A program made the translations under genes and the position numbers. A model generated the notes under the pieces. That model saw nothing but the letters and a program-made list of their open reading frames with translations. It was not told where the DNA came from and searched no databases. From Nitrososphaerales archaeon (lineage in GTDB: Archaea > Thermoproteota > Nitrososphaeria > Nitrososphaerales > Gagatemarchaeaceae), in the NCBI GenBank assembly GCA_032906765.1, contig JAJTZB010000004.1:62001-126000 (forward strand): 64,000 nt of DNA, read 5' to 3'. This document shows positions 1-7,960 of this stretch, one piece after another. How positions within the stretch are numbered: the stretch's first letter is position 1; the number at the start of each line of letters is the position of its first letter.

Positions 1-266
1 ATTCTGTACGGCCTCCTTGCCTTCTCTCCCTTCGCCTCGCTCTGCATCTCCTCGACGTAGCCCGTCTCCTCGAGCCATGTGAGTGTCGGATAGATTGCAG
101 AAGGTCCTGGCCGCCACATCCCCTTCGTTCGCTGGAATATCTCCTCCATCATCTCAAAGCCGTGCATAGGCCTCTCGGAGAGTAGCCGAAGGATGTAGGG
201 CTTGAGCATGCCCTGGGGCACGACGTTTACCCTAAAGGGACCGCACCTGCACCATCCTCCCGGCAT
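1..266 (-). CDS. PadR-family transcriptional regulator (3' end outside window)
   Basis: The reading frame starts at ATG 266 and runs off the left edge. After a short Cys-containing N-terminus (MPGGWCRCGPFRV) comes a PadR winged helix with the typical run LKPYILRLLSERPMHGFEMM, followed by GPSAIYPTLTWLEE. PadR proteins are small ligand-responsive DNA-binding repressors. The gene lies 6 bp downstream of a small DUF5320-like gene, so the two probably form one transcript. A perfect palindrome upstream of that pair (476-495) is a likely autoregulatory operator. The start is supported by GAGAGG just upstream. The family call is secure; the signal it senses is unknown. Confidence 0.85.
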   Translation of the reverse strand, partial: MPGGWCRCGPFRVNVVPQGMLKPYILRLLSERPMHGFEMMEEIFQRTKGMWRPGPSAIYPTLTWLEETGYVEEMQSEAKGEKARRPYR

Positions 267-272
267 CCCCTC

Positions 273-449
273 TCACTCCTTCTTCTCTTTGAGGGACTGG
301 ATCCTCTTCTCGAGGGCTGTTATTTCAGATTCTAGGCTCGCCTTGTAGTCCTCCAGCTCCTCCACGAATTCGTCCCTACTTCTGGGCCAAAAATAACCCG
401 GCCCAGAGCAGCAACAGCCGCACTGGCTGCCCCATCCGTATCTTTGCAT
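273..449 (-). CDS. small Cys-rich, coiled-coil protein (DUF5320-like)
   Basis: This 58-residue ORF starts at ATG 449 behind an AGGAGATGA Shine-Dalgarno-like stretch. The N-terminal half is Gly/Cys rich (QCGCCCSGPGYFWP). The C-terminal half is a charged amphipathic helix (EELEDYKASLESEITALEKRI). That layout, a Gly/Cys or Gly/Met head followed by a short coiled coil, resembles DUF5320 proteins, which often accompany regulators and metal- or redox-related genes in archaea. It sits immediately upstream of the PadR gene on the same strand. No function is known; metal binding by the CxCCC cluster is an inference. Confidence 0.6.
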   Translation of the reverse strand: MQRYGWGSQCGCCCSGPGYFWPRSRDEFVEELEDYKASLESEITALEKRIQSLKEKKE

Positions 450-475
450 ATCTCTTCATCTCCTCAGGTCGCGTC

Positions 476-495
476 TTATATCAGGGCTGATATAA
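476..495. promoter_or_regulatory. Palindromic operator overlapping the TATA region of the PadR pair
   Basis: TTATATCAG-GG-CTGATATAA is a perfect 9-bp inverted repeat with a 2-bp centre, lying 27 bp upstream of the ATG at 449. It contains TATA-like sequence, so a bound repressor would block TBP. PadR proteins commonly bind such AT-rich palindromes and repress themselves. Confidence 0.7.
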
Positions 496-531
496 ATGCT
501 GTTATGCAGTCTAGAGGAGGCAGGATTCCAG

Positions 532-1251
532 TTAGCTCACCAGCACCTTTCCGTACATCCCGGCTTGAGCGTGTCCGGAGTACGTGCACAGGTACCAAAG
601 GCTCCCTTGTTCGCCAAGGGTAACTGTGTACGAATATCCATACACCAGCCCTTGACCATTATTTGCTGGAGGTAGGAAGGGCGCCATCGCTATCCACGGC
701 CTCTGCTGCTGCCCGTACATCATTCCCTGCATGACCATGAACGGGTACGGAGGACTCAGGGAGGCCATCGCGAAGTTGTGGTACATGTCGTTGTCTAGAT
801 TAACGAAGGTGACTTGCAACGTGGCCCCGCGTGGGACCACAAGCGTGGGGTTGACCAGGCCGTAAATCACAAAGACGTTGTCGGTAGCATAGCTAGGCGG
901 TGCGTTTGTAGTAAGGTTCGCGGCGCCCTTGAGGTCGGTCGCAAGCACGACGAGCTTGATGTCTTTGGAGCTGAAGACTATGGTGTCGTTGGCCGGGATT
1001 ACATTCGCGTATCCCGGAATGCTCCTCATCAACTGGATGACTTGAGTTTCAGGGATTGTCTGGCCCTGGGTCGCCATCATGCTCATCATCCCTCCGAAGA
1101 ACTGGCCGCCCTCGGCACTGTTCACGCCTGCAGTGCTCCCAGAATATCCGCTCACAAGGATAGGAGCCGACAGAGCCACCGCGAATGCTATTCCGACACT
1201 TATCGCGATTATCACCTTGGACGAATCCTTCATGAATTCTTTCCCTCTCAT
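532..1251 (-). CDS. Sulfocyanin-like type-1 copper (cupredoxin) protein, membrane anchored
   Basis: The 239-residue protein has one N-terminal hydrophobic segment (about residues 12-35, VIIAISVGIAFAVALSAPIL) and a C-terminal cupredoxin domain outside the membrane. Type-1 copper ligands are visible: a His in DMYHNFAM (about residue 157), then Cys, His and Met in LCTYSGHAQAGMYG near the end, the Cys-x4-His-x4-Met spacing of blue copper proteins such as sulfocyanin. Such proteins carry electrons to terminal oxidases in acidophilic and other archaea. Its ATG overlaps the stop of the upstream membrane-protein gene as ATGA (1248-1251), so the pair is translationally coupled. An internal Met (residue 7) is an alternative start. 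Confidence 0.85.
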   Translation of the reverse strand: MRGKEFMKDSSKVIIAISVGIAFAVALSAPILVSGYSGSTAGVNSAEGGQFFGGMMSMMATQGQTIPETQVIQLMRSIPGYANVIPANDTIVFSSKDIKLVVLATDLKGAANLTTNAPPSYATDNVFVIYGLVNPTLVVPRGATLQVTFVNLDNDMYHNFAMASLSPPYPFMVMQGMMYGQQQRPWIAMAPFLPPANNGQGLVYGYSYTVTLGEQGSLWYLCTYSGHAQAGMYGKVLVS

Positions 1252-1664
1252 CCTGCCTGGGGCCGCCAGCTCAGGCCAAGAACGCTTCCGACAAGCATCA
1301 GTAGAGAGCCTATCATGAAGCCGAACATTGTGGGGAACGCGATTATCGAAGCGACCAAGACCAGCGTAGATCCCGTCCGGACTTTGCTCAGACTCGCGCT
1401 ATTCATCCACAGAACGCCCAGCACTCCAAGGGCTATCTCTGCAGCTGCGACGACTACGAACAGAGGGAACCAATAGGTATAGGACCCGAACATCCATGGT
1501 CCTCCAAACATCATCCAAGGCCCCATCATTCCAGGCCCGAAGAAGCCGTAGGACGGCCAATAGGCCGACGCATACGCAACCATCAGACCCCCCAAGGCCT
1601 GGAAGACCAGGCCCAAAAGAGAGAGGGTAAAGGCAGTCGTTGGTTTGTCTTCCGCAATCGCCAT
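1248..1664 (-). CDS. Methionine-rich four-helix membrane protein next to the cupredoxin
   Basis: This 138-residue protein has about four hydrophobic helices. The loop after the first helix is rich in Met, Gly and Trp (FGPGMMGPWMMFGGPWMFG). No family is recognised with confidence. The gene is coupled by ATGA overlap to the sulfocyanin-like gene and follows an ArsR regulator on the same strand with a 4-bp gap. A role in copper handling or in assembling the cupredoxin is plausible from the Met-rich loop and the context, but is not shown. Confidence 0.75.
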   Translation of the reverse strand: MAIAEDKPTTAFTLSLLGLVFQALGGLMVAYASAYWPSYGFFGPGMMGPWMMFGGPWMFGSYTYWFPLFVVVAAAEIALGVLGVLWMNSASLSKVRTGSTLVLVASIIAFPTMFGFMIGSLLMLVGSVLGLSWRPQAG

Positions 1665-1668
1665 GATA

Positions 1669-2004
1669 TTATCTCGACCCGCGCCTCTCAGCTAAAACGG
1701 TCAGCCTCTGCGACTCCTTGAGCTGCTCAAGCAGGACTTCTCTCATCAGGCGGCAGGCCTGGATGATCTTGGGATTCGACACCCCGTAGAAGACGCTTGT
1801 GCCCTCCTTCCGAGTCGTCACGACCCGCCTCTGCCTGAGCACCCCAAGGTGCTGAGAGATATTGGCCTGTCTCAGTCCCAGCTCCTGCGAGATTTGGCCG
1901 ACGGTCTTCTCTCCGTCACGCAGCGAGTCGAGAATCTCTATCCTGACCGGGCTTCCCAGCGTCTTGCATATCTCCGCATGCATCTCGAAAATCCTGTCCT
2001 GCAT
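1669..2004 (-). CDS. ArsR/SmtB-family transcriptional regulator
   Basis: This 111-residue winged-helix protein contains MHAEICKTLGSPVRIEILDSL, then the recognition helix region QISQELGLRQANISQHLGVLRQRRVV and the wing RKEGTSVFYGVSN. The only Cys residues are C13 and one near position 88, so it lacks the CxC sensor of classical ArsR; its ligand is unknown. It heads the operon with the Met-rich membrane protein and the cupredoxin, which it probably controls. An AT-rich region at about 2021-2044 separates it from the divergent DsrE-like gene. Confidence 0.88.
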   Translation of the reverse strand: MQDRIFEMHAEICKTLGSPVRIEILDSLRDGEKTVGQISQELGLRQANISQHLGVLRQRRVVTTRKEGTSVFYGVSNPKIIQACRLMREVLLEQLKESQRLTVLAERRGSR

Positions 2005-2020
2005 CGCAACAGCTGCCAGC

Positions 2021-2044
2021 TATATGCATACATATGAATATATC
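2021..2044. promoter_or_regulatory. AT-rich bidirectional promoter region between ArsR and DsrE-like genes
   Basis: A dense AT block contains the palindromes TATGCATA and CATATG followed by GAATATATC. It lies about 17-40 bp upstream of the ArsR start (minus strand) and about 30 bp upstream of the DsrE-like ATG at 2072 (plus strand). It suits TATA boxes in both directions and an ArsR-type operator. Confidence 0.5.
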
Positions 2045-2071
2045 CTGGGATGCGGAATCAAGCGAACGAAA

Positions 2072-2437
2072 ATGAAAATCGGGCTTGTCGTTTCAACAAA
2101 CGAGCCGGAAATAGTCTGGAACGCCTTCAGATACGGGGTCAAGGCAATTTAGAACAAACATTCTGTCAAGGTCTTCTTGCTTGGGCGAGGGGTTGAGAGT
2201 GAGGAAGTCAATGATGTCAAGTTCGACGTGAAGAAGATGATGAGTGAGTATGTGGACAAGGGAGGTGAGATTCTCACATGCGGTACCTGCCTCAAAATCA
2301 GGAAGAAGGGTAGCACCGACCTCTGCCCCATCTCCACGATGCAGGACTTGGTGAACCTGACGGTAGATTCGGATAGGATGCTCAGTTTCGGACAAGTTCG
2401 AATCCCTTCATCCGAGGAATTTTCGAACTCTCATTAG
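2072..2437 (+). pseudogene. DsrE-family sulfur-relay-like gene interrupted by one in-frame TAG (2150-2152)
   Basis: Reading through one TAG gives a continuous DsrE-like protein of about 120 residues. It begins MKIGLVVSTNEPEIVWNAFRYGVKAI, then TAG, then NKHSVKVFLLGRGVESEEV, FDVKKMMSEYVDKGGEILTCGTCLKIRKK and DLCPISTMQDL. The Cys residues of the TCGTC stretch and of DLCP are typical of this family. Both halves are in the same frame, so a single base change could account for it. The extreme C-terminus (after about MLSFGQ) looks unrelated to the family. It is either a recent nonsense pseudogene, a readthrough gene or a sequence error. The gene is divergent from ArsR. Confidence 0.7.
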
Positions 2438-2496
2438 CCGTGGCTTGAGAAGCTCGTTTTCGGCTTCAACGGGGAAAAGGAGCCTATTTCAAGCGT

Positions 2497-2521
2497 GTCC
2501 CGGCCGGGATTTGAACCCCAA
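2497..2521 (-). other. tRNA T-arm/acceptor-like sequence (tRNA remnant or attachment-site candidate)
   Basis: Read on the minus strand this is GGTTCAAATCC flanked by GC-rich arms and ending in CCGGGACA, as at a tRNA 3' end. The T-stem has one mismatch. I could not find a matching 5' acceptor strand or anticodon arm, so this is not a complete tRNA as far as I can see. Tyrosine integrases of archaeal elements often leave such 3' tRNA fragments. Confidence 0.3.
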
Positions 2522-2593
2522 TTCCTGACGCTGGTAAACGGTTCTTTACAGGATGGTTGTGTCAATCGGAAATAGAGCTTTGAGGTTGAAGGC

Positions 2594-2641
2594 TGGGCCG
2601 GAAGGGACCCATGTTGTGCACTTCCCGATACTTCCGGCCCA
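2594..2641. repeat. 11-bp perfect inverted repeat (hairpin candidate)
   Basis: TGGGCCGGAAG at 2594-2604 is the exact reverse complement of CTTCCGGCCCA at 2631-2641, with a 26-nt loop. The position in a gene-free stretch suggests an RNA stem, a terminator-like structure or a recombination site. No poly-T tract follows. Confidence 0.55.
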
Positions 2642-3043
2642 AACCCTTGGCATGGACAAGGGTCTCAGTCGATGCAGGTTCGAACCCTTGGCACACCTCG
2701 GAGTCACTCGATTAGGCAACCCTGATCAATACCGTATGGTTGGTATTTATTCGCCACCGTGGTGGACTATGGCAGGAGCTTGTAGCTCAGAGAAGTCGCA
2801 AGATGGGACGCGAGCCCGACGGGTACCGAACCCGGGTGAGCGCGGGCCCGGCAGTCCTTTAGCCAGTAGAAATGTACGGGTTCAACCTTTCGTAAATTTG
2901 CCCGTCATTTTTGTTGGGCTGGCGTACAGCGGCTCTCCTGACAGCGAAACCAGCAGCTGGAGCCAGCACCTTCTCTTTCTCTTTCCATGATGCATCTTCT
3001 TGTCCACAACCTTCAGTTCGATTTCCAGCCATCTGTCGTCATC

Positions 3044-3865
3044 TCAGCTTGGGACGGTCGTGTATTCTATCACGATGGTATGACCAACCCCGTACGGGTA
3101 TTGCTGACCATTCCAGTAAGGATTACCCAACCCAGTCGGATAGCACGGAGGACCCGTTGTCGCTGCGCTGCAGTAATCCAGAGAATTCAGGACCAAAGAG
3201 CCATAATCGGTGGAAGGCTTTCCGTCAACTAGTAAAACGACTTTGTGGGTCGAGTCGGCGCTGAAGCCGAGGATGTCGGTCGAGTTGAACACGATTGGGT
3301 GGCTGGCTCCGTTGATGCTTATGGTCCCGTAGGTTGCCTTCCAGGCAGAGAAGAAGCCTCCGAGCGTGTACTGTCCGCTTGCATCCGGCGATTCGACGTG
3401 TATTATCCCGGATGCGTCATGCGTATGGATAGGCTCCTCGCACCCGTTGACAAGGCCCACATTCGCAGGAATCGTTACGTTCTGCCCATCTATTACTATC
3501 CTGATCCATGGATGGAGGTGGATGGCCAGGCCATTTGTCTCAACATTGCATGGATATGGGAAGGATCCATACGGGGCACTGGGGTGACTTTGAAAGTTGT
3601 AAAGGCCATATGCCCCGAGCCCACTTCCAACCACAAGCACTAGCGCCACCCCGAGGATAATCGCTCGGCGTCTCGTCTTCCTTGACTCGAGATTGCGCTT
3701 CAGACCGCCACGACTCCCCGGTGGCTGACCTTCCTTCTCCTGTCCCTTCTCTTTTGAAGAGGATAGCTGTGGAACTGGTTGGTTCGGATGCTTGGCCGTG
3801 TAATGCTGAATTAGGCCGGACTCGGATTTGAGGTCCTTTCCACAGAGTTCGCACTCTACCAGAAT
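3044..3865 (-). CDS. C2H2 zinc finger - transmembrane - extracellular HTHD-motif protein; start codon unclear
   Basis: Directly after the P1B-ATPase stop, the frame encodes a C2H2 finger (CELCGKDLKSESGLIQHYTAKH), a Lys/Glu/Gln/Pro-rich linker and a transmembrane helix (about residues 68-88). The roughly 185-residue extracellular domain contains IHTHDASGIIHVESPDASG and four Cys. The HTHD domain resembles a conserved archaeal membrane-anchored family that I know from thaumarchaeal genomes; its function is not established. No ATG, GTG or TTG lies upstream of the finger: the frame opens ATT CTG GTA right after the TAG at 3866-3868. Initiation at ATT/CTG, or coupling to the ATPase, would be needed; otherwise a GTG at 3649 gives a product without the finger. 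Confidence 0.65.
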   Translation of the reverse strand: MLVECELCGKDLKSESGLIQHYTAKHPNQPVPQLSSSKEKGQEKEGQPPGSRGGLKRNLESRKTRRRAIILGVALVLVVGSGLGAYGLYNFQSHPSAPYGSFPYPCNVETNGLAIHLHPWIRIVIDGQNVTIPANVGLVNGCEEPIHTHDASGIIHVESPDASGQYTLGGFFSAWKATYGTISINGASHPIVFNSTDILGFSADSTHKVVLLVDGKPSTDYGSLVLNSLDYCSAATTGPPCYPTGLGNPYWNGQQYPYGVGHTIVIEYTTVPS

Positions 3866-6061
3866 CTATCTGCCCCTCCAACGAGACATACGGTACCGCG
3901 AATCCCTAAGCAGGCGCGAGGAATTAACCGAGACTAGCACATCCGGCACTGATTGAGCAGCGGCTGCCAGAACAGGAGTAAAAATGCCTACCGAAGCAAG
4001 ACCCATGTCTATGGCGTCCCACACAATGCCTATGACGACATTTTGCTTTATCGTGCCATACGTTCGCCGGCCGATCCTAATGGCCTGCGGAACCATTCGC
4101 CAATCATCGCGCATGAGGGCAACGTGGGCTGCTTCGATTGCAACGTCAGTGCCAGCCTTCCCCATGGCCATGCCCACATCCGCTTGGGCAAGAGCAGGTG
4201 CGTCATTGATTCCGTCACCGATCATGAGAACTCGATGACCTTCCAGTTGTAATTTCTTCACCTCAGCGATCTTGTCTTCCGGTTGCAGATTTGCTCTAAA
4301 TTCCTTAATCTCTAGCCTTCTAGCTACCGCAGAAGCAATCCTTTCGTTATCCCCTGTAAGAAGAATAGTCCTCTTGACTCCGAGTTTCGCAAGCTCCCTG
4401 AAAGAGTCTGGAACTTCTTCTCTGAGTACATCTGCAACGGCAATTAGCGCAATTGGCTCCCGTTCCCTCAGCAAATAGAGAACCGTGCTACCTTCTGTTT
4501 CGAGTCTTTCAGCTTCCCGTACAACATCTTCAGGAATCTGAATACCTCTTTCATACGCGAGTTTGAGGTTACCGATCGAGTAGATTTCTCCCTTCACTAC
4601 ACTTACGACTCCTCTTCCGACGGCTGTTTCAAAATTATCGGGTTCGACGAGGTTTATTCCGCTCTCCATCGCTTTCCGAACAATCGCTGATGCTAGCGGG
4701 TGTTCCGAGTATCTTTCGATAGACGCTGAGAGGCCAAGAATCTCCCTTTCTGTTAGACTCCCTAATGGGATTATGCCGCTAACCTGAGGTAGCCCGCTCG
4801 TTAGTGTCCCCGTCTTGTCCACGACTACCGTGTCGATCTTAGCCAGATTCTCGAGGTAGAGACCGCCCTTAATCAGAAGACCATTCCTTGCTGATGCGCC
4901 CATGCTAGCTACTACGGAGAGGGGCGTAGCTAATCCAACTGCACATGGACACGCTGCTACCAGCACTGCGATTGCGAAAACTACGTTGCGACTTACTAGG
5001 AATGTGAGCGCGGAAAATGCTATTACTGCAGGCAGGTAATATTTAGTGTACCTATCCGCGAACTTTTGCGCTTTTGATTTTGAGGAGCTTGCATCCTCGA
5101 CGAGCTGGACAATCTTTCCAAAGGTCGTATCTTTGCCGACTCTTTCCACCTCCATCTTTATCATTCCTGCCTGGTTGAGTGTTGCAGCGAAAACAAAATC
5201 GCCAACTTGCTTCTCGACAGGAATAGATTCACCGGTGATAGCGGCTTGGTCTACGACGTTATGCCCACTAATTACCCTCCCGTCTACCGGAACCTTTTGG
5301 CCGGGACGGACGATTACAATTTCGCCCACATCGATCTTGTCTATCGGAACAGAAAGTTCTTTTCCTTCTCGTACCACAACAGCTGTCTTCGGAGAGAGTT
5401 TGATGAGCTCCTTTACAGCTTTCCGAGATCGTTCGACCGTGAAATTCTCCATGTAGTGCGCGATTGTCATAAAGAAGACAATGAGGAGGGAAGAGGTGAA
5501 TTGACCTATAGCAGCAGCTCCCAGTATCCCCACGGTCATCATGGTGTCTACGTTGATGGTCCTTTGCCAAAGACCGATAGCCGCTCTCTTGAAAATTGGG
5601 TAGCCCCCGATAGCGATTCCGAGTAAGAGGATCGGAACTGGTATGATCTGGAAGGCAGATTCGATGAAACCGAGCCGCTCTCCAAAGATTTCAACAAGTG
5701 CAATAACTGAGATTGCACTCAGAAACAATAAACGGATATTGTTGCCAAAGCTAGCTCGTGGCTTTACTGCCGCTTCTTCTAGAGCCGAAGTAGTAGGTGT
5801 CGCGTTGTATCCTAAGCGCCGGACGGCGTCAACAAGCTCGCTTGCTTGAATCTTTTTCGGATCGTAGGCAATTCTTGCTTTCTCGGCTTGCGTAAAGAGC
5901 TCGACTGCATGAACGCCCTGTTTCTTTTTGAGAGTCTTTTCCACATTCTGAGAGCATTCCAAGCAGCATAGTCCTTGAACTTGCAAGTCCAAAACTTCAC
6001 TCGGTTGTTGTTGTTCTCCTCCTTGATGTTGCTGCTGGGCGGACAAGCTTGCTATCGTCAC
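3866..6061 (-). CDS. Heavy-metal-translocating P1B-type ATPase
   Basis: This is a full-length exporter of 731 residues. It has an N-terminal heavy-metal-associated domain with GLCCLEC (about 30-36), then transmembrane helices, TGES in the actuator domain, CPC in the metal-binding helix (about 369-371), the phosphorylation site DKTGT (about 415), the HP motif in YSEHPLASA and GDGIND (about 616). CPC with the YN/MxxSS motifs of typical Cu+ pumps not evident (the C-terminal helices read [14 protein letters not shown] and VSVNSSRLL) leaves Cu, Zn, Cd or Co open. It starts with GTG overlapping the upstream ArsR stop (GTGA, 6058-6061), so it is in an ArsR-controlled operon and presumably removes excess metal from the cytoplasm. 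Confidence 0.93.
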   Translation of the reverse strand: MTIASLSAQQQHQGGEQQQPSEVLDLQVQGLCCLECSQNVEKTLKKKQGVHAVELFTQAEKARIAYDPKKIQASELVDAVRRLGYNATPTTSALEEAAVKPRASFGNNIRLLFLSAISVIALVEIFGERLGFIESAFQIIPVPILLLGIAIGGYPIFKRAAIGLWQRTINVDTMMTVGILGAAAIGQFTSSLLIVFFMTIAHYMENFTVERSRKAVKELIKLSPKTAVVVREGKELSVPIDKIDVGEIVIVRPGQKVPVDGRVISGHNVVDQAAITGESIPVEKQVGDFVFAATLNQAGMIKMEVERVGKDTTFGKIVQLVEDASSSKSKAQKFADRYTKYYLPAVIAFSALTFLVSRNVVFAIAVLVAACPCAVGLATPLSVVASMGASARNGLLIKGGLYLENLAKIDTVVVDKTGTLTSGLPQVSGIIPLGSLTEREILGLSASIERYSEHPLASAIVRKAMESGINLVEPDNFETAVGRGVVSVVKGEIYSIGNLKLAYERGIQIPEDVVREAERLETEGSTVLYLLREREPIALIAVADVLREEVPDSFRELAKLGVKRTILLTGDNERIASAVARRLEIKEFRANLQPEDKIAEVKKLQLEGHRVLMIGDGINDAPALAQADVGMAMGKAGTDVAIEAAHVALMRDDWRMVPQAIRIGRRTYGTIKQNVVIGIVWDAIDMGLASVGIFTPVLAAAAQSVPDVLVSVNSSRLLRDSRYRMSRWRGR

Positions 6062-6480
6062 TCATCCATATTGCGTACCTTCAGAATCTGTCTAGCCCGA
6101 AGTAGCAACTCAGTCATTCCTTCTTCAAGACTGTAATACATCCATCTTCCTTCCTTTCTTGCCCTGATGATGTGAGCCCTCCTGAGCACGTTCATGTGGT
6201 GAGACGTCAGCGATTGTATCTGGTCAATTCCGGCCTGAACCTCGCAGGCACAGAGCTCCCCTTTCCTTGCCAGAAGGGTCACAATCTTCACGCGAACCGG
6301 GTCGCCAAGCGCTCTGAAGAATTGCGAAAGGACCGAAGCTTCGCCTTCCTTGGATGCTTCCGAGACAACCTGACGCAACTCCTCAACCCAAGCCGATGGA
6401 GGCATCCCCTCGCATGACGGCCTTCCCGGCATCGTCTTCTCGATTCTCGCCAGGAGGAGACTTTCGATCTCGTTTACCAT
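6058..6480 (-). CDS. ArsR-family metal-responsive repressor
   Basis: This 140-residue protein has an ArsR winged helix: [60 protein letters not shown]. The ELCACEV stretch gives the Cys-x-Cys metal or metalloid site used by ArsR/CadC-type sensors, with a further Cys near the N-terminus (RPSCEG). It is the first gene of an operon with the P1B-ATPase and the zinc-finger membrane protein. A perfect inverted repeat at 6489-6510 lies just upstream of its start, which fits classical derepression by metal. Confidence 0.92.
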   Translation of the reverse strand: MVNEIESLLLARIEKTMPGRPSCEGMPPSAWVEELRQVVSEASKEGEASVLSQFFRALGDPVRVKIVTLLARKGELCACEVQAGIDQIQSLTSHHMNVLRRAHIIRARKEGRWMYYSLEEGMTELLLRARQILKVRNMDE

Positions 6481-6488
6481 TGGTTCAA

Positions 6489-6510
6489 TATATCAAACTA
6501 CATTGATATA
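6489..6510. promoter_or_regulatory. ArsR operator overlapping the TATA box
   Basis: TATATCAA-ACTACA-TTGATATA is a perfect 8-bp inverted repeat with a 6-bp spacer, 8 bp upstream of the ArsR ATG. It includes TATA-like sequence. The half-site TATATCA also appears in the PadR-pair palindrome at 476-495, with a different spacer. Confidence 0.75.
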
Positions 6511-6587
6511 AGGTTGCTTGAAACGGGTTCTGTCAAGTTGACGGGCCATGGCAAAGGTTGTAAAGCGTCGGGCTATGAGGGAAACGA

Positions 6588-6986
6588 TTGAAGACACCGC
6601 CTTCGATAGAACGGAAGGGTAACACAATCACGCGCAAAAATCCAAGAGCGGTGAACGCATTCGACTTGGGGGCAAGGGCCTATTTCTACCAAAGGCTGGA
6701 AGAACTTAGCTTAACCAAATCGAAGGTCTACGCCTATCTTCACACTACCACGTCGCGAAGGTATCCAATGACGCGCGAGATCAAATTGAAGCAGCATAAG
6801 GAACAAGATGGCCGCTGTTCTCTTTGTGGCAGGCCTTTGAAGCTGAAGGAGGCGATACAGGACCATGACCACGCAACAAATCTGGTCAGGGGATTGCTCC
6901 ATGCCGAACGCAATGGTGTCATAGTTCCCTTCGAGTTCAATGATTGGCGCATTGTTGACACCCCTAAACACGGCTCGCAGACTTGA
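6588..6986 (+). CDS. Endonuclease VII-like HNH protein, zinc site apparently incomplete
   Basis: This 132-residue ORF has a basic N-terminal region followed by RCSLCGRPL and IQDHDHATNLVRGLLHAERN. The DHDH...VRGLL core is the signature of recombination endonuclease VII/HNH nucleases from phages and mobile elements. In intact members the core is followed by two further Cys zinc ligands (typically HxxCN); here the position reads HAERN and no later CxxC exists. The C-terminus therefore looks decayed or replaced. It lies next to an insertion sequence. The start is uncertain. Confidence 0.6.
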   Translation: MKTPPSIERKGNTITRKNPRAVNAFDLGARAYFYQRLEELSLTKSKVYAYLHTTTSRRYPMTREIKLKQHKEQDGRCSLCGRPLKLKEAIQDHDHATNLVRGLLHAERNGVIVPFEFNDWRIVDTPKHGSQT

Positions 6987-7241
6987 CAGAACCCTCTCCG
7001 GGCAGCTGGACAAGGTATCAGCGCACCGGATTAAGCACTCGATTGCACATTTATCGCCGTTTTCGGTGTTAGTTTGGCATGGTACTGATTTAGGAATTTT
7101 TGGCACGTGCAATCCGTGGTCACGAGTTCAAGTCCGGTGGGACTCAGTATCGTCTGATGTCAAATCCCGCGTCAAATGGCATTGGCATCTACGCTAGTGG
7201 AAAGCTGACCAATCGAGGTGTCACAAACTACGTTCGTGTAT

Positions 7242-7247
7242 GAAAAG
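7242..7247. repeat. Left target-site duplication of the IS
   Basis: GAAAAG precedes the left end of the insertion sequence and is repeated exactly at 8455-8460 after its right end, as expected for a 6-bp target duplication. Confidence 0.75.
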
Positions 7248-7266
7248 AGGTAGTGTCCCAGTTATA

Positions 7267-7960
7267 TTAGTTGCACCTCCATCTGAGGACATCCTGCCAC
7301 GTCAGCGGCCTGTTCGCCAGCCCCTGGGCCATCGCCGGTGTTCTACGCGTGTACGACCCGTCTGGGTTCTTCACCCTCAAGCTCCTGTGAGGCTTGATGA
7401 AGTTGAACCACGCCTGGAGCATCTCGATGTATGACGCGAGATACTCCCCGTCCTTCGAGAAGCAGATCGTCTTCCTGGCGAACCTCTTCCCGTAATTCCT
7501 CACTGACAGGTTCTGCCTCTCGACCGATGACGTGGCTATGCTCCTCGAGCCAGAGAGGATGAGCGATGCCCTGACGTCCACTGGGTCTCCGTGGACAATC
7601 ATGGTCTCCACGCTCTTCAGGTTGCCGTGCTGGTCCCTCACCTTCACCACCTGGGCGTACTTCAGGTCAGGCCTTGGCGCGAACCTGCTCTTCGAATATG
7701 GCCTTCCCCTTCCGTCGTGAACGGGGAGGTACTCCACGCCGTACGCCTCCTCGACCGCATCCTTGATCGGGTCCCAGTTGTCCGAGACTATCAGCGGCAA
7801 AGGATGGGAGTGGTCGAGCCTGGAGTCCATGTCGTAGATTGTGGCGAGCCAGTCCTCCCTCTCCCTTCCTCCGGTGTGCTTGGAGACCCAGAGCTTCGTC
7901 TCCGGGTTCTGGACTACGGAGACGTACCTCTCGCCTTCGTCATCCGAACCCCCCTTTTGG
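7267..7960 (-). CDS. IS1-like transposase, downstream frame (catalytic C-terminus, made by -1 frameshift)
   Basis: Joined after SKRG, this frame continues GGSDDEGERYVSVVQNPETK and ends with the IS1-type run SVERQNLSVRNYGKRFARK followed by TICFSKD. The second Asp is plausibly in PLIVSDNWDP and the catalytic Glu in SSVERQN. It has no own start near the junction, so it is expected only as a fusion with the upstream frame, giving a transposase of about 370 residues. The right end of this feature marks the slippery tract rather than a start codon. Confidence 0.8.

Larger units (their letters stand above)
2438..3043. other. 600-bp region without a convincing gene
   Basis: No reading frame here shows protein-like composition. 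Visible items are the T-arm-like sequence at 2497-2521, an 11-bp perfect inverted repeat (2594-2604 with 2631-2641), and further tRNA-like snippets near 2682-2693 (GGTTCGAACCC) and 2780-2793 (TTGTAGCTCAGAG). These may be decayed tRNA or integration-site material, but no complete RNA could be assembled by eye. Confidence 0.4.

Noticed and set aside
814-1476. 220-residue plus-strand ORF opposite the cupredoxin genes
   Set aside because: It is the antisense shadow of two well-supported minus-strand genes and has no protein-like features.
3990-6060. Cu+-specific CopA assignment for the P1B-ATPase
   Set aside because: CPC is present, but the typical YN and MxxSS motifs of Cu+ pumps are not seen, so metal specificity is left open.
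7095-7145. tRNA T-arm-like GAGTTCAAGTCC
   Set aside because: The stem bases do not pair and there is no upstream cloverleaf; likely chance.
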